Positions 37,412 to 47,548 are shown, counted from the first letter of the stretch. The stretch: DNA of 64,000 nucleotides from Nostoc paludosum FACHB-159 (GCF_014698835.1 NZ_JACJTU010000005.1:124001-188000), one strand, 5' to 3'. Program-made: numbers and translations. The notes: generated by a model from the letters alone, not told the origin.

Positions 37412-37777
37412 TCGAGCAAAAACAATCTTTCTTAATCATATTCAACAATAGCGACACAAAGTCTATAAAGTTCTTTTGGCATCAAAATTATGATATGAAA
37501 CACTGTATCTGCGATAATAAAAAGATTCCCTCAATTTTTCGTGTTGACTGTTGACGGTTAACTGTTAACTGTCAACAAACCTCATGACTGACTCCCAATT
37601 GAAAACTGCAATATCAGAATCAAGTCAAATATTTATAACAGTAATTGCTTTACTAAAGTCAAATTTTATTATAAGATTTCCCAGACAAAATATCAGTTTA
37701 TCTTGTATTTTTGATTAAAAGTGTGTATATTAAATTGCACTCAGAAACATAATAGCACAAACTTCCCGAAAATCTCC
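37412..37777. other. Intergenic region with GTTGACTGTTGAC repeats
   Basis: The gap between the acetyltransferase and DAHP synthase (divergent) holds repeated GTTGAC/GTTAAC and GTCAAC blocks at 37541-37580, which form small dyads. No gene is supported. A+T-rich sequence at 37640-37730 is the likely promoter zone for the synthase. Confidence 0.5.
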
Positions 37778-38824
37778 ATGCACAACCATCAATTGTTTAA
37801 TGCCAATATCGAGAACGATCGCGTTCTCTTAACTCCCAATGAAATTAAATCAAGGTTGCCATTAACTCAATTAGCAGAACAAACAGTTTTAAGGTATAGA
37901 GAAGAAATAGAAGATATTTTAGATTTTCGCGATCGCCGAAAATTCATAGTAGTTGGGCCGTGTTCAATTCACGATCCCGAAGCAGCGATGGAATATTCCC
38001 AAAGATTGAAAGTATTGGCCCAGAAAGTCCAAGATAAACTGCTATTAATTATGCGAGTTTATTTTGAAAAACCAAGAACAACCGTAGGCTGGAAAGGATT
38101 AATTAACGACCCAGAAATGGATGATTCTTTTCATGTAGAAAATGGTTTATTAATTGCACGCCAGCTATTATTAAAAATTACAGAATTGGGTTTACCTGCT
38201 GGTACAGAAGCCTTAGATCCAATTATACCTCAATACATTAGCGAACTGATTACATGGTCTGCCATTGGGGCACGCACAACAGAATCCCAAACTCATCGGG
38301 AAATGGCAAGCGGACTTTCCATGCCTGTGGGTTTTAAAAACGGTACCGACGGCAATATTCAAGTAGCTTTGAATGCTCTACAATCAGCTAGAAACCCTCA
38401 TAATTTTTTGGGCATTAATCAAAACGGACAAGTCAGCGTCTTTCAAACCAAAGGTAATGCCTACGGTCACGTCATTTTAAGAGGTGGTAATCAGCCAAAC
38501 TTTGATGCAGCAAGCGTCAGCCTGGTAGAAAAGAAATTAAAAGAGGCAGATTTACCACCAAGAATTGTCATCGATTGTAGCCACGGCAACACAAATAAAG
38601 ACTACAAATTACAACCTGCCGTCTTAGAAAATATTATTGACCAAATATTGGACGGCAACACATCAATAGTAGGCATGATGCTGGAATCAAATATCTATGA
38701 AGGCAATCAACCCATTACTGGGAAAAAAGAAGAATTAAAATATGGTGTTTCTGTAACAGATAAATGTATTAACTGGGAAGAAACAGAGAAAATTATTTTG
38801 GCTGCTTACGAAAAACTGAAATGA
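37778..38824 (+). CDS. aroG: 3-Deoxy-7-phosphoheptulonate (DAHP) synthase, class I
   Basis: 348 residues, close to E. coli AroG in length. VVGPCSIHDPEAA (metal and PEP site), MRVYFEKPRTTVGWKGLINDP in two parts, AIGARTTESQTHRE, SMPVGFKNGTDG and DCSHGNTNKD are all present. It joins PEP and erythrose 4-phosphate, the first step of aromatic amino acid synthesis. The ATG at 37778 gives the natural start; 19 in-frame codons upstream from a GTG look unlike the family. It may be feedback-controlled, but the regulatory residues cannot be judged here. It is convergent with RTX1. Confidence 0.95.
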   Translation: MHNHQLFNANIENDRVLLTPNEIKSRLPLTQLAEQTVLRYREEIEDILDFRDRRKFIVVGPCSIHDPEAAMEYSQRLKVLAQKVQDKLLLIMRVYFEKPRTTVGWKGLINDPEMDDSFHVENGLLIARQLLLKITELGLPAGTEALDPIIPQYISELITWSAIGARTTESQTHREMASGLSMPVGFKNGTDGNIQVALNALQSARNPHNFLGINQNGQVSVFQTKGNAYGHVILRGGNQPNFDAASVSLVEKKLKEADLPPRIVIDCSHGNTNKDYKLQPAVLENIIDQILDGNTSIVGMMLESNIYEGNQPITGKKEELKYGVSVTDKCINWEETEKIILAAYEKLK

Positions 38825-38886
38825 CTTGTTTTGGAGACTAAAATACCAATTGGGTATTCCAAAATTGTCTTGTTGAGGGAAACAGA

Positions 38887-38928
38887 GATGTGGGAGAGAA
38901 AGAAGTATTTTCCTTCTCTCTCACATCC
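38887..38928. terminator. Bidirectional hairpin between aroG and RTX1
   Basis: GATGTGGGAGAGAAAGAAG pairs with the CTTCTCTCTCACATC tract at 38913-38927 around TATTT, with few mismatches; the right arm is followed by CCTTTTAGA. It can end aroG on the plus strand and RTX1 on the minus strand. Confidence 0.7.
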
Positions 38929-38976
38929 CTTTTAGACACCTCGTAATCCAATGGTTTGTAATTTTTTATGCTCAGA

Positions 38977-41577
38977 TTAAAAAACCACAAAATTGTTATT
39001 GGTTAATGATAAGCCACTAGAGAGTTGTGCAAGTTGCACCTGAGTAAACCCACCCGCACTACCATCTTGGTCAAAGAACAATCCACCTGTAGTCGAGTTA
39101 TAAATAAATCGTTGGCTACTTGTGGTTGCAGATGTACCGATTGTAAATTGACTGGCTTGGAGTACACCTGCCGATAAACCACCAGCAAAACCAGCAGCCG
39201 ATACCTGAATCACTTCATTCGTGGCGTTGAAATCAAAAATGCGATCGACACCATTATCATACAAGTAACCATTGAAAACAAAGGTATCAATACCAGTTCC
39301 TCCATAGAGACTATCTTTACCATTGCCACCTATGAGGGTATCATTGCCATCATCCCCAAAGAGTTGGTCATTGCCTCCTGAACTAATAGTATCCAAGTAA
39401 TCATCACCAGCACCACCTTTGAAGGTATTATTGGTCTCTGGAAATGAATTGTTAACACTCAAGCTATCATTACCTGCACCGCCAATAATCGTATCATTGC
39501 CACCATTGCCTGTGGAAAGCGTATCGTTGCCATTGTTTCCTACAATGAAGTCATCGTTGTATGTACCTCTGATATTTAATCGTTCAATATTCTTGTAGCT
39601 AACCTGATACGTACCCGCCGTAATCGATCCAGTATTAGTAGTAGCATTGAATGTCGTTGTGATTCCGCCACTTGTACCAAAGTAGTAATTGACGGTCAAC
39701 AAATCATCACCCTTACCGCCATCTATTGTATCTTTGCCACCGGTGCCAGCGTCGAGGGTATCATTTCCATTGTTTCCTACAATGTTGTCATTGTAGAATG
39801 TTCCTGTGATGTTTAATCGTTCAATATTCTTGTAGTTAACCTGATACGTACCCGCCTTAATTGATCCTTGGTTAGTAGTGGCATTGAATGTCGTTGTGAT
39901 TCCTGTGGTAAGATTGCTGTAATTAACAGACAACAAATCATCACCTTTACCCCCATCTATGGTATCTTTACCACCACCGCCTGTGGAAAGGGTATCGTTG
40001 CCATTGCTTCCCACAATGTTGTCATTGTAGGCTGTACCGAAAATATTTAATCGTTCAATATTTTTGTAGCTAACTTGGTATTTGGCAGCCGTAATTGATC
40101 CTTGGTTAGTAGTAGCATTAAATGTCGTTGTGATACCTCCGCTAGCATTGCTATAATCCACGGACAGCAAATCGTTAGCCTGACCCCCATCTACTGTTTG
40201 AGTTATTAAAGAAGAGGTAGCAGTATCTGAGGTTCTTAAATACAAGGAATCATTGCCATCGCCACCAGAGAGGAAGTTATTGCCTGTTGAAATCTCAGCA
40301 CGCAATGTATCGTCACCAGCGCCACCGTTGAGGGTGTTATTACCTGAGGAGGGATTATAAAAATCTCCAACACTGTAAGTGATGACAACGCCAGAGGTGG
40401 AAAGATAATCATTACCATCGTCACCTGAGAGTAAGTTATTGCCTGTTGAAATCTCAGCAATCAAGGTATCATTACCAGCGCCACCATTGAGGGTGTTATT
40501 ACCTGAGGAGCTAAAACTATAGTACGCTCTATATACGTCATAGCCAGAGGTGTCGAGATAATCATTGCCATCGCCTCCATTAAGTAAGTTATTGCCTATT
40601 GGAGATATAGCACGCAATGTATCGTTACCAGCACCACCGTTGAGGGTATTATTGCCTGTGGAGCCAATAAAGTCGTATCCAAAGTTAGTAACAAGGTAAG
40701 ATGTGCTAAGAAGATCGTCGCCATCGTCCCCAGAGAGTAAGTTATTACCTTTTGAAGCCCGAACACTCAAGCGATCGCTGCCAATACCACCGTTGAGAGT
40801 GTTATCACCTGTTGAAGAATCAGCACTCAAAGTATCGTCACCAATACCACCAACAAAGGAATTATTGCCAGTATTATCAACGAGGATGTCATTGCCCGAA
40901 CCACCGATGAGAGTATCATTTCCCACACCACCCCTCAAAAGATCGTTGCCACTTAAGCCATCGATTTTATCATTACCCCCCTGACCATTAATCACATCAT
41001 CTGAGTTGTCTAAACCCGTAATGTTGTTAGCAAGGTCATTGAGAAAAGTAACTGTGTTTTTGATCCCGATGGTTGTATCAGTAGAATTGCCATCTAGGAC
41101 ATTAAAACTATCAGTAACGGTAGTTTGGCCATCAAAGATAATATTGCCAATAGCTGGGATACTACCAGAAGCTTTCAAGTTCTCCAAATCTTCTAGTTTG
41201 AAGTTTTGGAGGATAAGTTTAACCTCATCTGCTCCTTCAAAATTAATTTCCAGATTGCTACCATTTTGCGTCAACAGCAAATTTCGGGCAGTCAACCCAT
41301 CACCAATAAATTGAATCTTATCAACTTCGGCAATAACTCCTGGTGTTGGGTTTGTTCCTTTGCCTACACCACCAAAATCAGTAATCGTATCAGTGCCGTC
41401 ACTAACGTCGATAAAGTATCTATTGTAAACAAATGTATCCTTGCCGCCGCCACCAGTCAGGGTATCGTTGCCTGCATTACCTGTAATAGTATCGTTGCCA
41501 AGTTTACCGTTAATCGTGTCCGCGCTGTCAAAGCCCAATAGGGTATCGTTACCGTTGGTTCCAATGATATTTGCCAT
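38977..41577 (-). CDS. RTX calcium-binding repeat protein, copy 1
   Basis: 866 residues. The N-terminus has GGxGxD nonapeptides ([22 protein letters not shown]), a conserved non-repeat block (about 55-190, [34 protein letters not shown]), more nonapeptides, then three tandem 65-70-residue units (TTTFNATTNxGSI, YKNIERLNI) found only here and once in RTX3. The C-terminus (about 770-866) is conserved in all four copies and ends in a hydrophobic SLTNNNFVV tail like type I secretion signals. It should bind calcium and be exported by an RTX-type ABC system; no such exporter is in the window. AGGAAAAAGTT precedes the ATG. Confidence 0.92.
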   Translation of the reverse strand: MANIIGTNGNDTLLGFDSADTINGKLGNDTITGNAGNDTLTGGGGKDTFVYNRYFIDVSDGTDTITDFGGVGKGTNPTPGVIAEVDKIQFIGDGLTARNLLLTQNGSNLEINFEGADEVKLILQNFKLEDLENLKASGSIPAIGNIIFDGQTTVTDSFNVLDGNSTDTTIGIKNTVTFLNDLANNITGLDNSDDVINGQGGNDKIDGLSGNDLLRGGVGNDTLIGGSGNDILVDNTGNNSFVGGIGDDTLSADSSTGDNTLNGGIGSDRLSVRASKGNNLLSGDDGDDLLSTSYLVTNFGYDFIGSTGNNTLNGGAGNDTLRAISPIGNNLLNGGDGNDYLDTSGYDVYRAYYSFSSSGNNTLNGGAGNDTLIAEISTGNNLLSGDDGNDYLSTSGVVITYSVGDFYNPSSGNNTLNGGAGDDTLRAEISTGNNFLSGGDGNDSLYLRTSDTATSSLITQTVDGGQANDLLSVDYSNASGGITTTFNATTNQGSITAAKYQVSYKNIERLNIFGTAYNDNIVGSNGNDTLSTGGGGKDTIDGGKGDDLLSVNYSNLTTGITTTFNATTNQGSIKAGTYQVNYKNIERLNITGTFYNDNIVGNNGNDTLDAGTGGKDTIDGGKGDDLLTVNYYFGTSGGITTTFNATTNTGSITAGTYQVSYKNIERLNIRGTYNDDFIVGNNGNDTLSTGNGGNDTIIGGAGNDSLSVNNSFPETNNTFKGGAGDDYLDTISSGGNDQLFGDDGNDTLIGGNGKDSLYGGTGIDTFVFNGYLYDNGVDRIFDFNATNEVIQVSAAGFAGGLSAGVLQASQFTIGTSATTSSQRFIYNSTTGGLFFDQDGSAGGFTQVQLAQLSSGLSLTNNNFVVF

Positions 41578-42499
41578 AACTTTTTCCTACCTGAATCGAT
41601 TTTTGGAGTAATTTGAAGTTCTCGGTTGTTAGTGCTGTTTTATCGCACAAAAATATGCTCTAAGTTGGCACTTTCGATATACTTGATGTCGCCCTTAAAG
41701 GGTAGAAATTTTTCGATAATTTCTATATTTTGAATAATTTGCAGGCAGCATTAAGTAAAATATTTGAAGCTATCTAAGTCTTAGGCACTGTACAAATTTA
41801 TGAGTGTGTGCATCCCGTAAAAGGGTTAATTTCAACTTTTCCTCAATCATCTTTATCAGCAATCATCAAACTTAATCCAACTGCAATATTGCTCAAAAAG
41901 TATCGAAAAATAAAGTTTGAATATTTCAATAACCAACCTCATCTATGATTTTTTGTCAATGCGTAAGTCTTACTAGCCTGAAAGCATAACAACAGATATT
42001 TATGCCCTTGTTATCGGTTTTTCTCCTTGAGTATCTAGCTGAAAAATAGGAAACAAATTGCAGGGCATCAAAAAACAAACTTCCGAAACATCGAAAGAAA
42101 GCGTTCATCATTAATATACAGGATATTTACTGAGTTATTGATTGATGAGAAAATATCTTTACATATTTGAAAATTTATTTATTGATAATTATCTGGCGAG
42201 ATTATTTTTTATATACTCTTAATATTCTCCTAGCTAATTCTTTACATGAAGTAAAAGACAGATGCTTCTAGGAAAGAAAGAATCACAAAACAATAAATAT
42301 TTTATTGATTGTAGCAATGCTGACGGCAGACTACACCTACGGGATGAGAAGAATAATCCAAATGGATAACCATGTATTTTATTTAGACAGAGATTTTATC
42401 ATTGTATTGATGAATCGAATGCGAGTTGCTATTTAAGACAGCTCGCATTCCGAGCGTTTGCTATTTTCTCTGCTTAGATTAATAGAGATCTAATCACGA
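41578..42499. other. Conserved leader and promoter region of RTX1
   Basis: No gene is present. Shared boxes with the other leaders (minus-strand transcripts): an ATTTTTGGAGTAATTTGAAGTT block beside the ATG (41596-41617), CTATCTAAGTCTTAGGCACTG and ACAAATTT (41773-41801), TTTGTCAATGCGTAAGT (41953-41969), GAAAAATAGGAAACA (42040-42054) and a TTTACT-rich block near 42120. Box order and spacing match RTX2 and RTX4. Confidence 0.7.
42417..42450. terminator. 3' hairpin of RTX2
   Basis: GAATGCGAG pairs perfectly with CTCGCATTC around a 16-base loop, 50 bases after the RTX2 stop on the minus strand. The same AATGCGAG stem follows RTX4 and, split by a MITE, RTX3. Confidence 0.72.
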
Positions 42500-44305
42500 T
42501 TAAACAACCACAAAATTGTTGTTAGTTAATGGCAAGCCAGTAGATAGTTGTGCAAATTGTACTTGAGCGAATGCACCTGCACTGCCATCTTGGTCAAAGA
42601 ACAATCCACCTGTTGTGGAGTTGTAAATAAATCTTTGAGTGCTGGTGGTTGCAGATGCACCGATTCTCAATTGGCTTGTCTTAAGTACGCCTGCTGATAA
42701 ACCGCCACCAAAGCCAGCAGCCGATACTTGAATTACTTCATTAGTGGTGTTGAAATCAGAAATTTTGTCAACACCTTGATTGAAACTATTAAAAACAAAG
42801 GTATCAATACCGCTTCCTCCAATTAGGCTATCATTACCTTTGCCGCCTGTAAGGGTATCATTACCATTTCCACCTTTGAGGGTGTTTTTACCAGTGGCAT
42901 TAGAAGCTATGAGGATATCATTACTATCGCCACCATCTAAGAGGTTATCGCCTGTTGAACCGCCAGCATTTAAGGTGTCATTACCTGTGCCACCGTTGAG
43001 GGTGTTTTTCCCTGAGGAGCGAGAATCGTATGTGTTGGATAAGTCGCGGGGTTCATATGGGTTATCGTAGGGAGTGTACTTGTAGTAGCCAGAAATGGAG
43101 AGAGAATCATTTCCATCGCCTCCAAAGAGCAAATTATCGCCATCTGAACCGCTAGCACTCAAGGTATCATCACCAACACCACCGTTGAGGGTGTTATTCC
43201 CTGAAGAGCGAGAGTTGTATTCCTCGTAGTTATCTCCGTCGTAGTAGCCAGAGATGGAGAGAGTATCATTACCATCGTCTCCAGACAGCAGGTTATTACC
43301 TGTTGAAGCGCTAGCACTCAAATTATCGTCACCAGCACCACCGTTGAGGGTGTTTTTTCCTAGTGAGCGAGAGTCGTAGGTATCGTTGAGATATAAAAAG
43401 GTATAGTAACCAGAAATAGAGAGAGAATCATTGCCATTGCCTCCAGAGAGCAGGTTATCGCCTGTTGAACCACTAGCACTTAAGTTATCATCACCGGCAC
43501 CACCGTTGAGGGTGTTTTTACCAGACAAGCGATAGTCGTACTGCTCATCTTCGTAGTAGCCAGAAACAGAGAGAATATCATTACCATCGACACCATCAAG
43601 CAGGTTATTTCCATTACCCCCAGTAAGCGAGTCATTCCCTGCATCACCGCGCAATATATCGTTACCCTCACCACCAATGAGTGTGTCGTTGCCTGCACCA
43701 CCTCGCAGTAAGTCATCGCCACTCTTACCATCAATTTTGTCATTACCCCCCTGACCATTTACCACATCATTTGAGTTATCTAAAGCCGTAATGTTGTTAG
43801 CAAGGTCATTGAGAAAGGTGACTGTGTTCTTGATGCCGATGGTTGTTTCTGTTGAGTTGGCATCCAGAACATTAAAACTGTCAACAATGCTACTTTGTCC
43901 ATCAAAGATAATATTACCGATCGCTGGCGTATTTCCAGAAGCTTTCAAGTTCTCTAAGTCTTCTAGTTTGAAATTATTCAAGACGATTTTTGTACCAGCC
44001 ACCCCTTCAAAGGTGATTTCCAAATTTGTGCCATTCTGCGTAAGTAACAAATTTCTTGCAGTCAATCCAGCACCCACAAATTTAATTGTATCAACTTCGG
44101 CAATTACTCCTGCTGTTGGATTTGTGCCTTTACCCACTCCACCAAAATCAGCGATAGTATCAATGCCGTCACCTAAGTTGTAAACAAATCTATCCTTGCC
44201 ACCGCCACCAGTTAAAGTGTCATTGCCTTTGTTCCCTGTAATCGTATCAGCGCTGGTGATGCCTACTAGGCTATCGTTACCAATAGTTCCAATGATATTT
44301 GCCAT
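42500..44305 (-). CDS. RTX calcium-binding repeat protein, copy 2
   Basis: 601 residues, the shortest copy. It has the same N-terminal block as RTX1 ([39 protein letters not shown]) and the same C-terminal domain ending LTNNNFVVV. The middle is a ladder of about 50-residue units: [39 protein letters not shown], then a Tyr/Asp/Glu-rich loop of different length in each unit (for example [11 protein letters not shown] and [14 protein letters not shown]). It lacks the TTTFNATTN units of RTX1. It is probably secreted and calcium-binding. GTAGGAAAAAATT precedes the ATG. Confidence 0.92.
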   Translation of the reverse strand: MANIIGTIGNDSLVGITSADTITGNKGNDTLTGGGGKDRFVYNLGDGIDTIADFGGVGKGTNPTAGVIAEVDTIKFVGAGLTARNLLLTQNGTNLEITFEGVAGTKIVLNNFKLEDLENLKASGNTPAIGNIIFDGQSSIVDSFNVLDANSTETTIGIKNTVTFLNDLANNITALDNSNDVVNGQGGNDKIDGKSGDDLLRGGAGNDTLIGGEGNDILRGDAGNDSLTGGNGNNLLDGVDGNDILSVSGYYEDEQYDYRLSGKNTLNGGAGDDNLSASGSTGDNLLSGGNGNDSLSISGYYTFLYLNDTYDSRSLGKNTLNGGAGDDNLSASASTGNNLLSGDDGNDTLSISGYYDGDNYEEYNSRSSGNNTLNGGVGDDTLSASGSDGDNLLFGGDGNDSLSISGYYKYTPYDNPYEPRDLSNTYDSRSSGKNTLNGGTGNDTLNAGGSTGDNLLDGGDSNDILIASNATGKNTLKGGNGNDTLTGGKGNDSLIGGSGIDTFVFNSFNQGVDKISDFNTTNEVIQVSAAGFGGGLSAGVLKTSQLRIGASATTSTQRFIYNSTTGGLFFDQDGSAGAFAQVQFAQLSTGLPLTNNNFVVV

Positions 44306-45181
44306 AATTTTTTCCTACTGATTCGATTTTTGAACTAATTGAAGTTTTCGGTTGTTAGTGCTGTTTTGCCACACAAAAATCTCTCGAAAGTTAATGCTTT
44401 CGATAAATTTGAATCTCACCCTTGAGGGTTAGCAATTTTTCGGTAAGTTTCAGATTTTGAATGGTTTGCAGATAGAAGTTATCCAAATACTTTGGACTAT
44501 CTAAGCCTTAAACACTGTACAAATTTATGAGGCTGTGTATTGAGTAATAATGATGGTTTCAGGCTTTTTTAATCAATCAAACCCTAGCATCTCTCAAAAA
44601 ACATCAAAAAGTTAAGGCTTCAATGTCTAATACACACTTCAGATTCGGTTTTTTGTCAATGCGTAAGTATTCCTAACTTAAAAATAGTGAACTTTAGCAG
44701 GGGATAGACAAACAGGACTTGCATCCCATTGTTGTACGTCATTGCCCTTAGCTATCTAACTGAAAAATAGGAAACATCTAAATAACATTCTACTAACTAA
44801 ATACAGAATATTTACGTAGATTTATATAATTTCAAAAAATATTTTGACATAATCTTCACATTATTTCACTACATATTACAATGTATATAAAAATACATAG
44901 AGCGAGATATGGTACTACCTCGCATTCATAGGATTTTTGATTTTCGTCTACTGCTTTAGTTATGTGCGATCGCTAATTTACAATTGAAGTCACTGAAAAA
45001 GGTTGAACAATCAAGCTTGAATGCCTCCTGCTTTTCTTTGGTCAAATATCAGGAAAAATATAAAGAAATACAAAGATATATAAAGAAAAAAAATTAGTAG
45101 AATTTGTAGTATAAAATGAAAGAAGGTTAATTTTGTTAAATTATTGAGAAATATTTTTGGTTAAGTGACTATAGAGATACC
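44306..45181. other. Conserved leader of RTX2 and divergent rbp promoter zone
   Basis: RTX-leader boxes are at 44321-44347 (beside the ATG), 44499-44529 (CTATCTAAGCCTTAAACACTG, ACAAATTT), 44648-44666 (TTTGTCAATGCGTAAGT), 44758-44775 (CTGAAAAATAGGAAACAT) and 44796-44815 (TACTAACTAAATACAGAATA). A TTTGACATAATCTTCACATTA block follows at 44851. Past about 44900 the DNA belongs to the divergent rbp gene. No gene is supported. Confidence 0.7.
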
Positions 45182-45220
45182 TCTCCAAATCTAAATCTCT
45201 ACATTCTGTTAATTCGGAGA
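45182..45220 (+). promoter_or_regulatory. Leader hairpin covering the ribosome site of rbp copy 1
   Basis: TCTCCAAAT (45182-45190) can pair with ATTCGGAGA (45212-45220), which contains the GGAGA ribosome site of the ATG at 45227. The loop holds CTAAATCTCTACAT, shared with the leaders of the other two rbp genes. Confidence 0.7.
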
Positions 45221-45226
45221 TATTCT

Positions 45227-45478
45227 ATGTCAGTTTATATTGGTAATCTATCCGATGAAATTGAAGATGAGGATATTAGACAAGTCTTTTTAATGTATGG
45301 GTCTGTTAAAAGAATACTAGTATCTACAAAGCAAAAATCAGGTGATAACAGAGGATTTGCAATTGTAGAAATGGACACAGACACCGAAGAAGTAGCAGCA
45401 ATTAATGGATTAAGAGGTACTGAATGGATGGGTTATAGCCTAAAAAATACAGCTAATACCGTTTCACTGGAAAATTGA
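45227..45478 (+). CDS. RRM RNA-binding protein, copy 1 (diverged)
   Basis: 83 residues, a single RRM. RNP2 is VYIGNL (3-8) and RNP1 is RGFAIVEM (42-49), where one aromatic of the usual RGFGFVEM is replaced by Ile. The C-terminus ends just after the fold and lacks the Gly/Arg-rich tail of typical cyanobacterial Rbp proteins. It is therefore more diverged than its two neighbours. Rbp proteins bind RNA and many are induced by cold. GGAGA before the ATG can be hidden in a leader hairpin. Confidence 0.9.
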   Translation: MSVYIGNLSDEIEDEDIRQVFLMYGSVKRILVSTKQKSGDNRGFAIVEMDTDTEEVAAINGLRGTEWMGYSLKNTANTVSLEN

Positions 45479-45720
45479 TACAAATAGACGGCAGTTCTTG
45501 GCAGTTAGCAGGGGGGAGAGAATTAGAAACTAATGATTTGTATCAAGTATTTTGTGAAATAGTATAAGACCATCGTAGACGTAGTTTCAGCCTCTTAGTG
45601 TATATATTACGCTCTCAGTATTCCACTTCTTATTGTCGGTACATACGAAACCAAAAGAAGGTGAAAAAAATTCCAATAAATATGATGGTTTAGTTCGATA
45701 ACTGTATCAGTGAGTAGAAA

Positions 45721-45930
45721 TTGAAAATAAAAGCGTTGGATGTCAAAGCAGGCGATAGCATCTTTGCATATTGCAAGAACAAACGGCAAATCTGTAAGGT
45801 GAAACAAATTTTAGATCTAAGCCAGACCAATGTCACGCTCTCAGTATTCACAACTGGGCATTATCGTGGTTGCTTAGTCTCATGCGTAGTCAGGTTTCAC
45901 CGGGAGGCTTTAGTCGAATTAGTAAAGTAA
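45721..45930 (+). CDS. Small hypothetical protein
   Basis: 69 residues beginning at a TTG (KIKALDVKAGDSIFAYCKNK). The sequence has the balanced composition of a real small protein, with a DVKAGD turn and a beta-rich pattern, but I do not recognise the family. No ATG lies near and the ribosome site is weak (GAGTAGAAA). It lies between two rbp genes on the same strand. It could also be a chance frame. Confidence 0.5.
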   Translation: MKIKALDVKAGDSIFAYCKNKRQICKVKQILDLSQTNVTLSVFTTGHYRGCLVSCVVRFHREALVELVK

Positions 45931-46023
45931 TATTATTTTTTCCCATCGTTTATCTAAAACGTAGATTTATATGCCATAATAGAAGATGAGAATTAATTCG
46001 GTTAACAGCTTTTGTTTTTAGTA

Positions 46024-46051
46024 TTGACAGGCTTTTTGTTTTTGGTATTTA
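46024..46051 (+). promoter_or_regulatory. Putative promoter of rbp copy 2
   Basis: TTGACA (46024-46029), a 16-base spacer and TATTTA (46046-46051) precede the leader hairpin. The same GTATTGACAGGCTTTT-like block lies upstream of rbp copy 3 on the other strand. Confidence 0.5.
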
Positions 46052-46059
46052 CAAAGTTT

Positions 46060-46100
46060 TCTCCGAAATCTAAATCTCTACACATTTACAATTTCGGAGA
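46060..46100 (+). promoter_or_regulatory. Leader hairpin covering the ribosome site of rbp copy 2
   Basis: TCTCCGAAAT (46060-46069) is the perfect complement of ATTTCGGAGA (46091-46100), which contains the GGAGA ribosome site. The 21-base loop carries CTAAATCTCTACACATTT. The folded leader would block ribosomes; opening it by a bound protein or a temperature change could start translation. Confidence 0.75.
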
Positions 46101-46106
46101 CAATCT

Positions 46107-46412
46107 ATGTCAGTTTATGTAGGCAATCTTTCTTACGAAGTTACCGAAGATAGTCTAAATGCCGTGTTTGCAGAATATGGTTCTGTAAAGCGGGTTCAGT
46201 TACCTACTGACCGTGAAACAGGTCGTGTACGCGGCTTTGGTTTTGTGGAAATGGGTACAGATGCAGAAGAAAATGCTGCCATTGAGGCTCTTGATGGTGC
46301 CGAGTGGATGGGACGAGACCTAAAAGTAAATAAGGCTAAGCCCAAGGAAGATAGAGGAGGCTCATTTGGTGGTGGTAATCGTGGCAATTACGGTGGACGC
46401 AACCGTTACTAA
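46107..46412 (+). CDS. RRM RNA-binding protein, copy 2 (Rbp type)
   Basis: 101 residues. RRM with RNP2 VYVGNL (3-8) and RNP1 RGFGFVEM (42-49), then a Gly/Arg/Asn-rich tail (GGSFGGGNRGNYGGRNRY). This is the classic cyanobacterial Rbp layout, resembling eukaryotic glycine-rich RNA-binding proteins. Relatives in Anabaena are cold-regulated. Its ribosome site lies in a perfect leader hairpin, and a rho-independent terminator follows at 46477. It is nearly the same protein as copy 3 on the opposite strand. Confidence 0.95.
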   Translation: MSVYVGNLSYEVTEDSLNAVFAEYGSVKRVQLPTDRETGRVRGFGFVEMGTDAEENAAIEALDGAEWMGRDLKVNKAKPKEDRGGSFGGGNRGNYGGRNRY

Positions 46413-46476
46413 GCTTCACTAATTTAGCTATTTGACCTAACCTGTTAGTTCAATTAATTAACTTGAATGTATTAGC

Positions 46477-46505
46477 GGCTCAGGCATTTTTGCTTGAGCC
46501 TTTTT
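46477..46505 (+). terminator. Rho-independent terminator of rbp copy 2
   Basis: GGCTCAGGC pairs with GCTTGAGCC (one G-T pair) around ATTTTT and is followed by TTTTTG. Confidence 0.88.
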
Positions 46506-46655
46506 GTTAGATATTTTTGACTTCAAAAACAAGCACGTCTTCATCATTTTAGGGCACGGATAGTTAACTTAGTTGAAGTCGGCGATCGGGTTGCACCCTT
46601 GCTACTACAGCCACCGCTTCATTGATTTGAATTAAAAGTGCCAGATGTCGGGTTA

Positions 46656-47069
46656 TTACTGCAAGTTTTCTGTGCTTACAGCTCCATTCCCATCTGCTGA
46701 GCCATTTATATCAACACTTTGTACTTCTTTGGTAAAGTACTTTAAAGTTGAAGCTAAAGCAAGTTGAGAAGCTACTTGATAAGCTACCTCTTTCGGCATT
46801 TGGTTTTGTTGAGTTAACAACTCAACAAAGCTTTCAAAATCACGCATCACGCAATATCTGTGTAATGCAGATTTTCTTTCTATGAGATTAAATTTTTCGT
46901 CAATCTTCCCTTTTGCTTCTTTCTCTGCCTCAGCAATCGAATTGGCGAATCCGCCATTATGGCATAATTCACCAAAAATTTTATAGTAATAAGCTTTTCT
47001 GCTTAATGATTCCTCTTCAATGCAAATTGAATGAAACTTGTATTCAATTTTGTATTTTTTAGCTTCCAT
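46656..47069 (-). CDS. Hypothetical protein
   Basis: 137 residues, no family recognised. It is predicted soluble and helical after a short beta-rich start (KKYKIEYKFHSICIEEE), with charged helices near 40-70 and 75-115 and a low-complexity polar C-terminus (DINGSADGNGAVSTENLQ). It lies between rbp copy 2 and rpsU, on the same strand as rpsU but more than 200 bases from it. The ATG at 47069 is the only good start. Confidence 0.65.
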   Translation of the reverse strand: MEAKKYKIEYKFHSICIEEESLSRKAYYYKIFGELCHNGGFANSIAEAEKEAKGKIDEKFNLIERKSALHRYCVMRDFESFVELLTQQNQMPKEVAYQVASQLALASTLKYFTKEVQSVDINGSADGNGAVSTENLQ

Positions 47070-47271
47070 AAATAGATGACATCACATGATTCAATAAAAA
47101 TAATGTTGAATTTGTAGAATTTTTTGGTTCAGCACTCCAAACATAAATTTTTACCCCCACATTATCGATGTGAGGGATTTTTAACTACTATCGCGTTAAA
47201 GTTGGAATTTTTAATCTGCTTCTGGAGTAGCTATAAGAATAGAGAGGTGGTGCAAATGCTTAGACTTAGAC

Positions 47272-47460
47272 TCATTTGCGGAAATTTCTCTTACTTTGTC
47301 TGTGCCTAGCAACTTCTTTACGCTTACGTTTTTGCTCTGGCGTTTCAAAATGACGATTCTTCTTCATATCTGGAAAAATACCTGCCTTGGAAACTTTTCG
47401 CTTAAAACGACGCAAGGCTGATTCAATCCCTTCATTATCGTCTACTATTATTTGGGCCAT
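47272..47460 (-). CDS. rpsU: 30S ribosomal protein S21
   Basis: 62 residues, the typical S21 length. It starts with [18 protein letters not shown] and has the basic C-terminus ([16 protein letters not shown]). S21 joins the 30S subunit near the anti-Shine-Dalgarno region. It is on the same strand as rbp copy 3, with a terminator between (47521-47548). An rbp-rpsU pairing is known in Anabaena, so partial readthrough from rbp into rpsU is likely. Confidence 0.95.
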   Translation of the reverse strand: MAQIIVDDNEGIESALRRFKRKVSKAGIFPDMKKNRHFETPEQKRKRKEVARHRQSKRNFRK

Positions 47461-47520
47461 TGTATATCCCCATCCTTACTTAATTATTACTGGTTAGTGT
47501 AAGCCATCCAGTAAATCCGA

Positions 47521-47548
47521 GAAAAAAGGACAGACTCATTGTCTGCCC
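47521..47548 (-). terminator. Rho-independent terminator of rbp copy 3
   Basis: On the minus strand GGGCAGAC pairs with GTCTGTCC (one G-T pair) around AATGA, followed by TTTTTT. Confidence 0.88.

Noticed and set aside
40703..40984. Plus-strand frames rich in Pro, Ser and Leu opposite the RTX genes
   Set aside because: They are antisense readings of the GGxGxD repeats and recur wherever the repeats occur.
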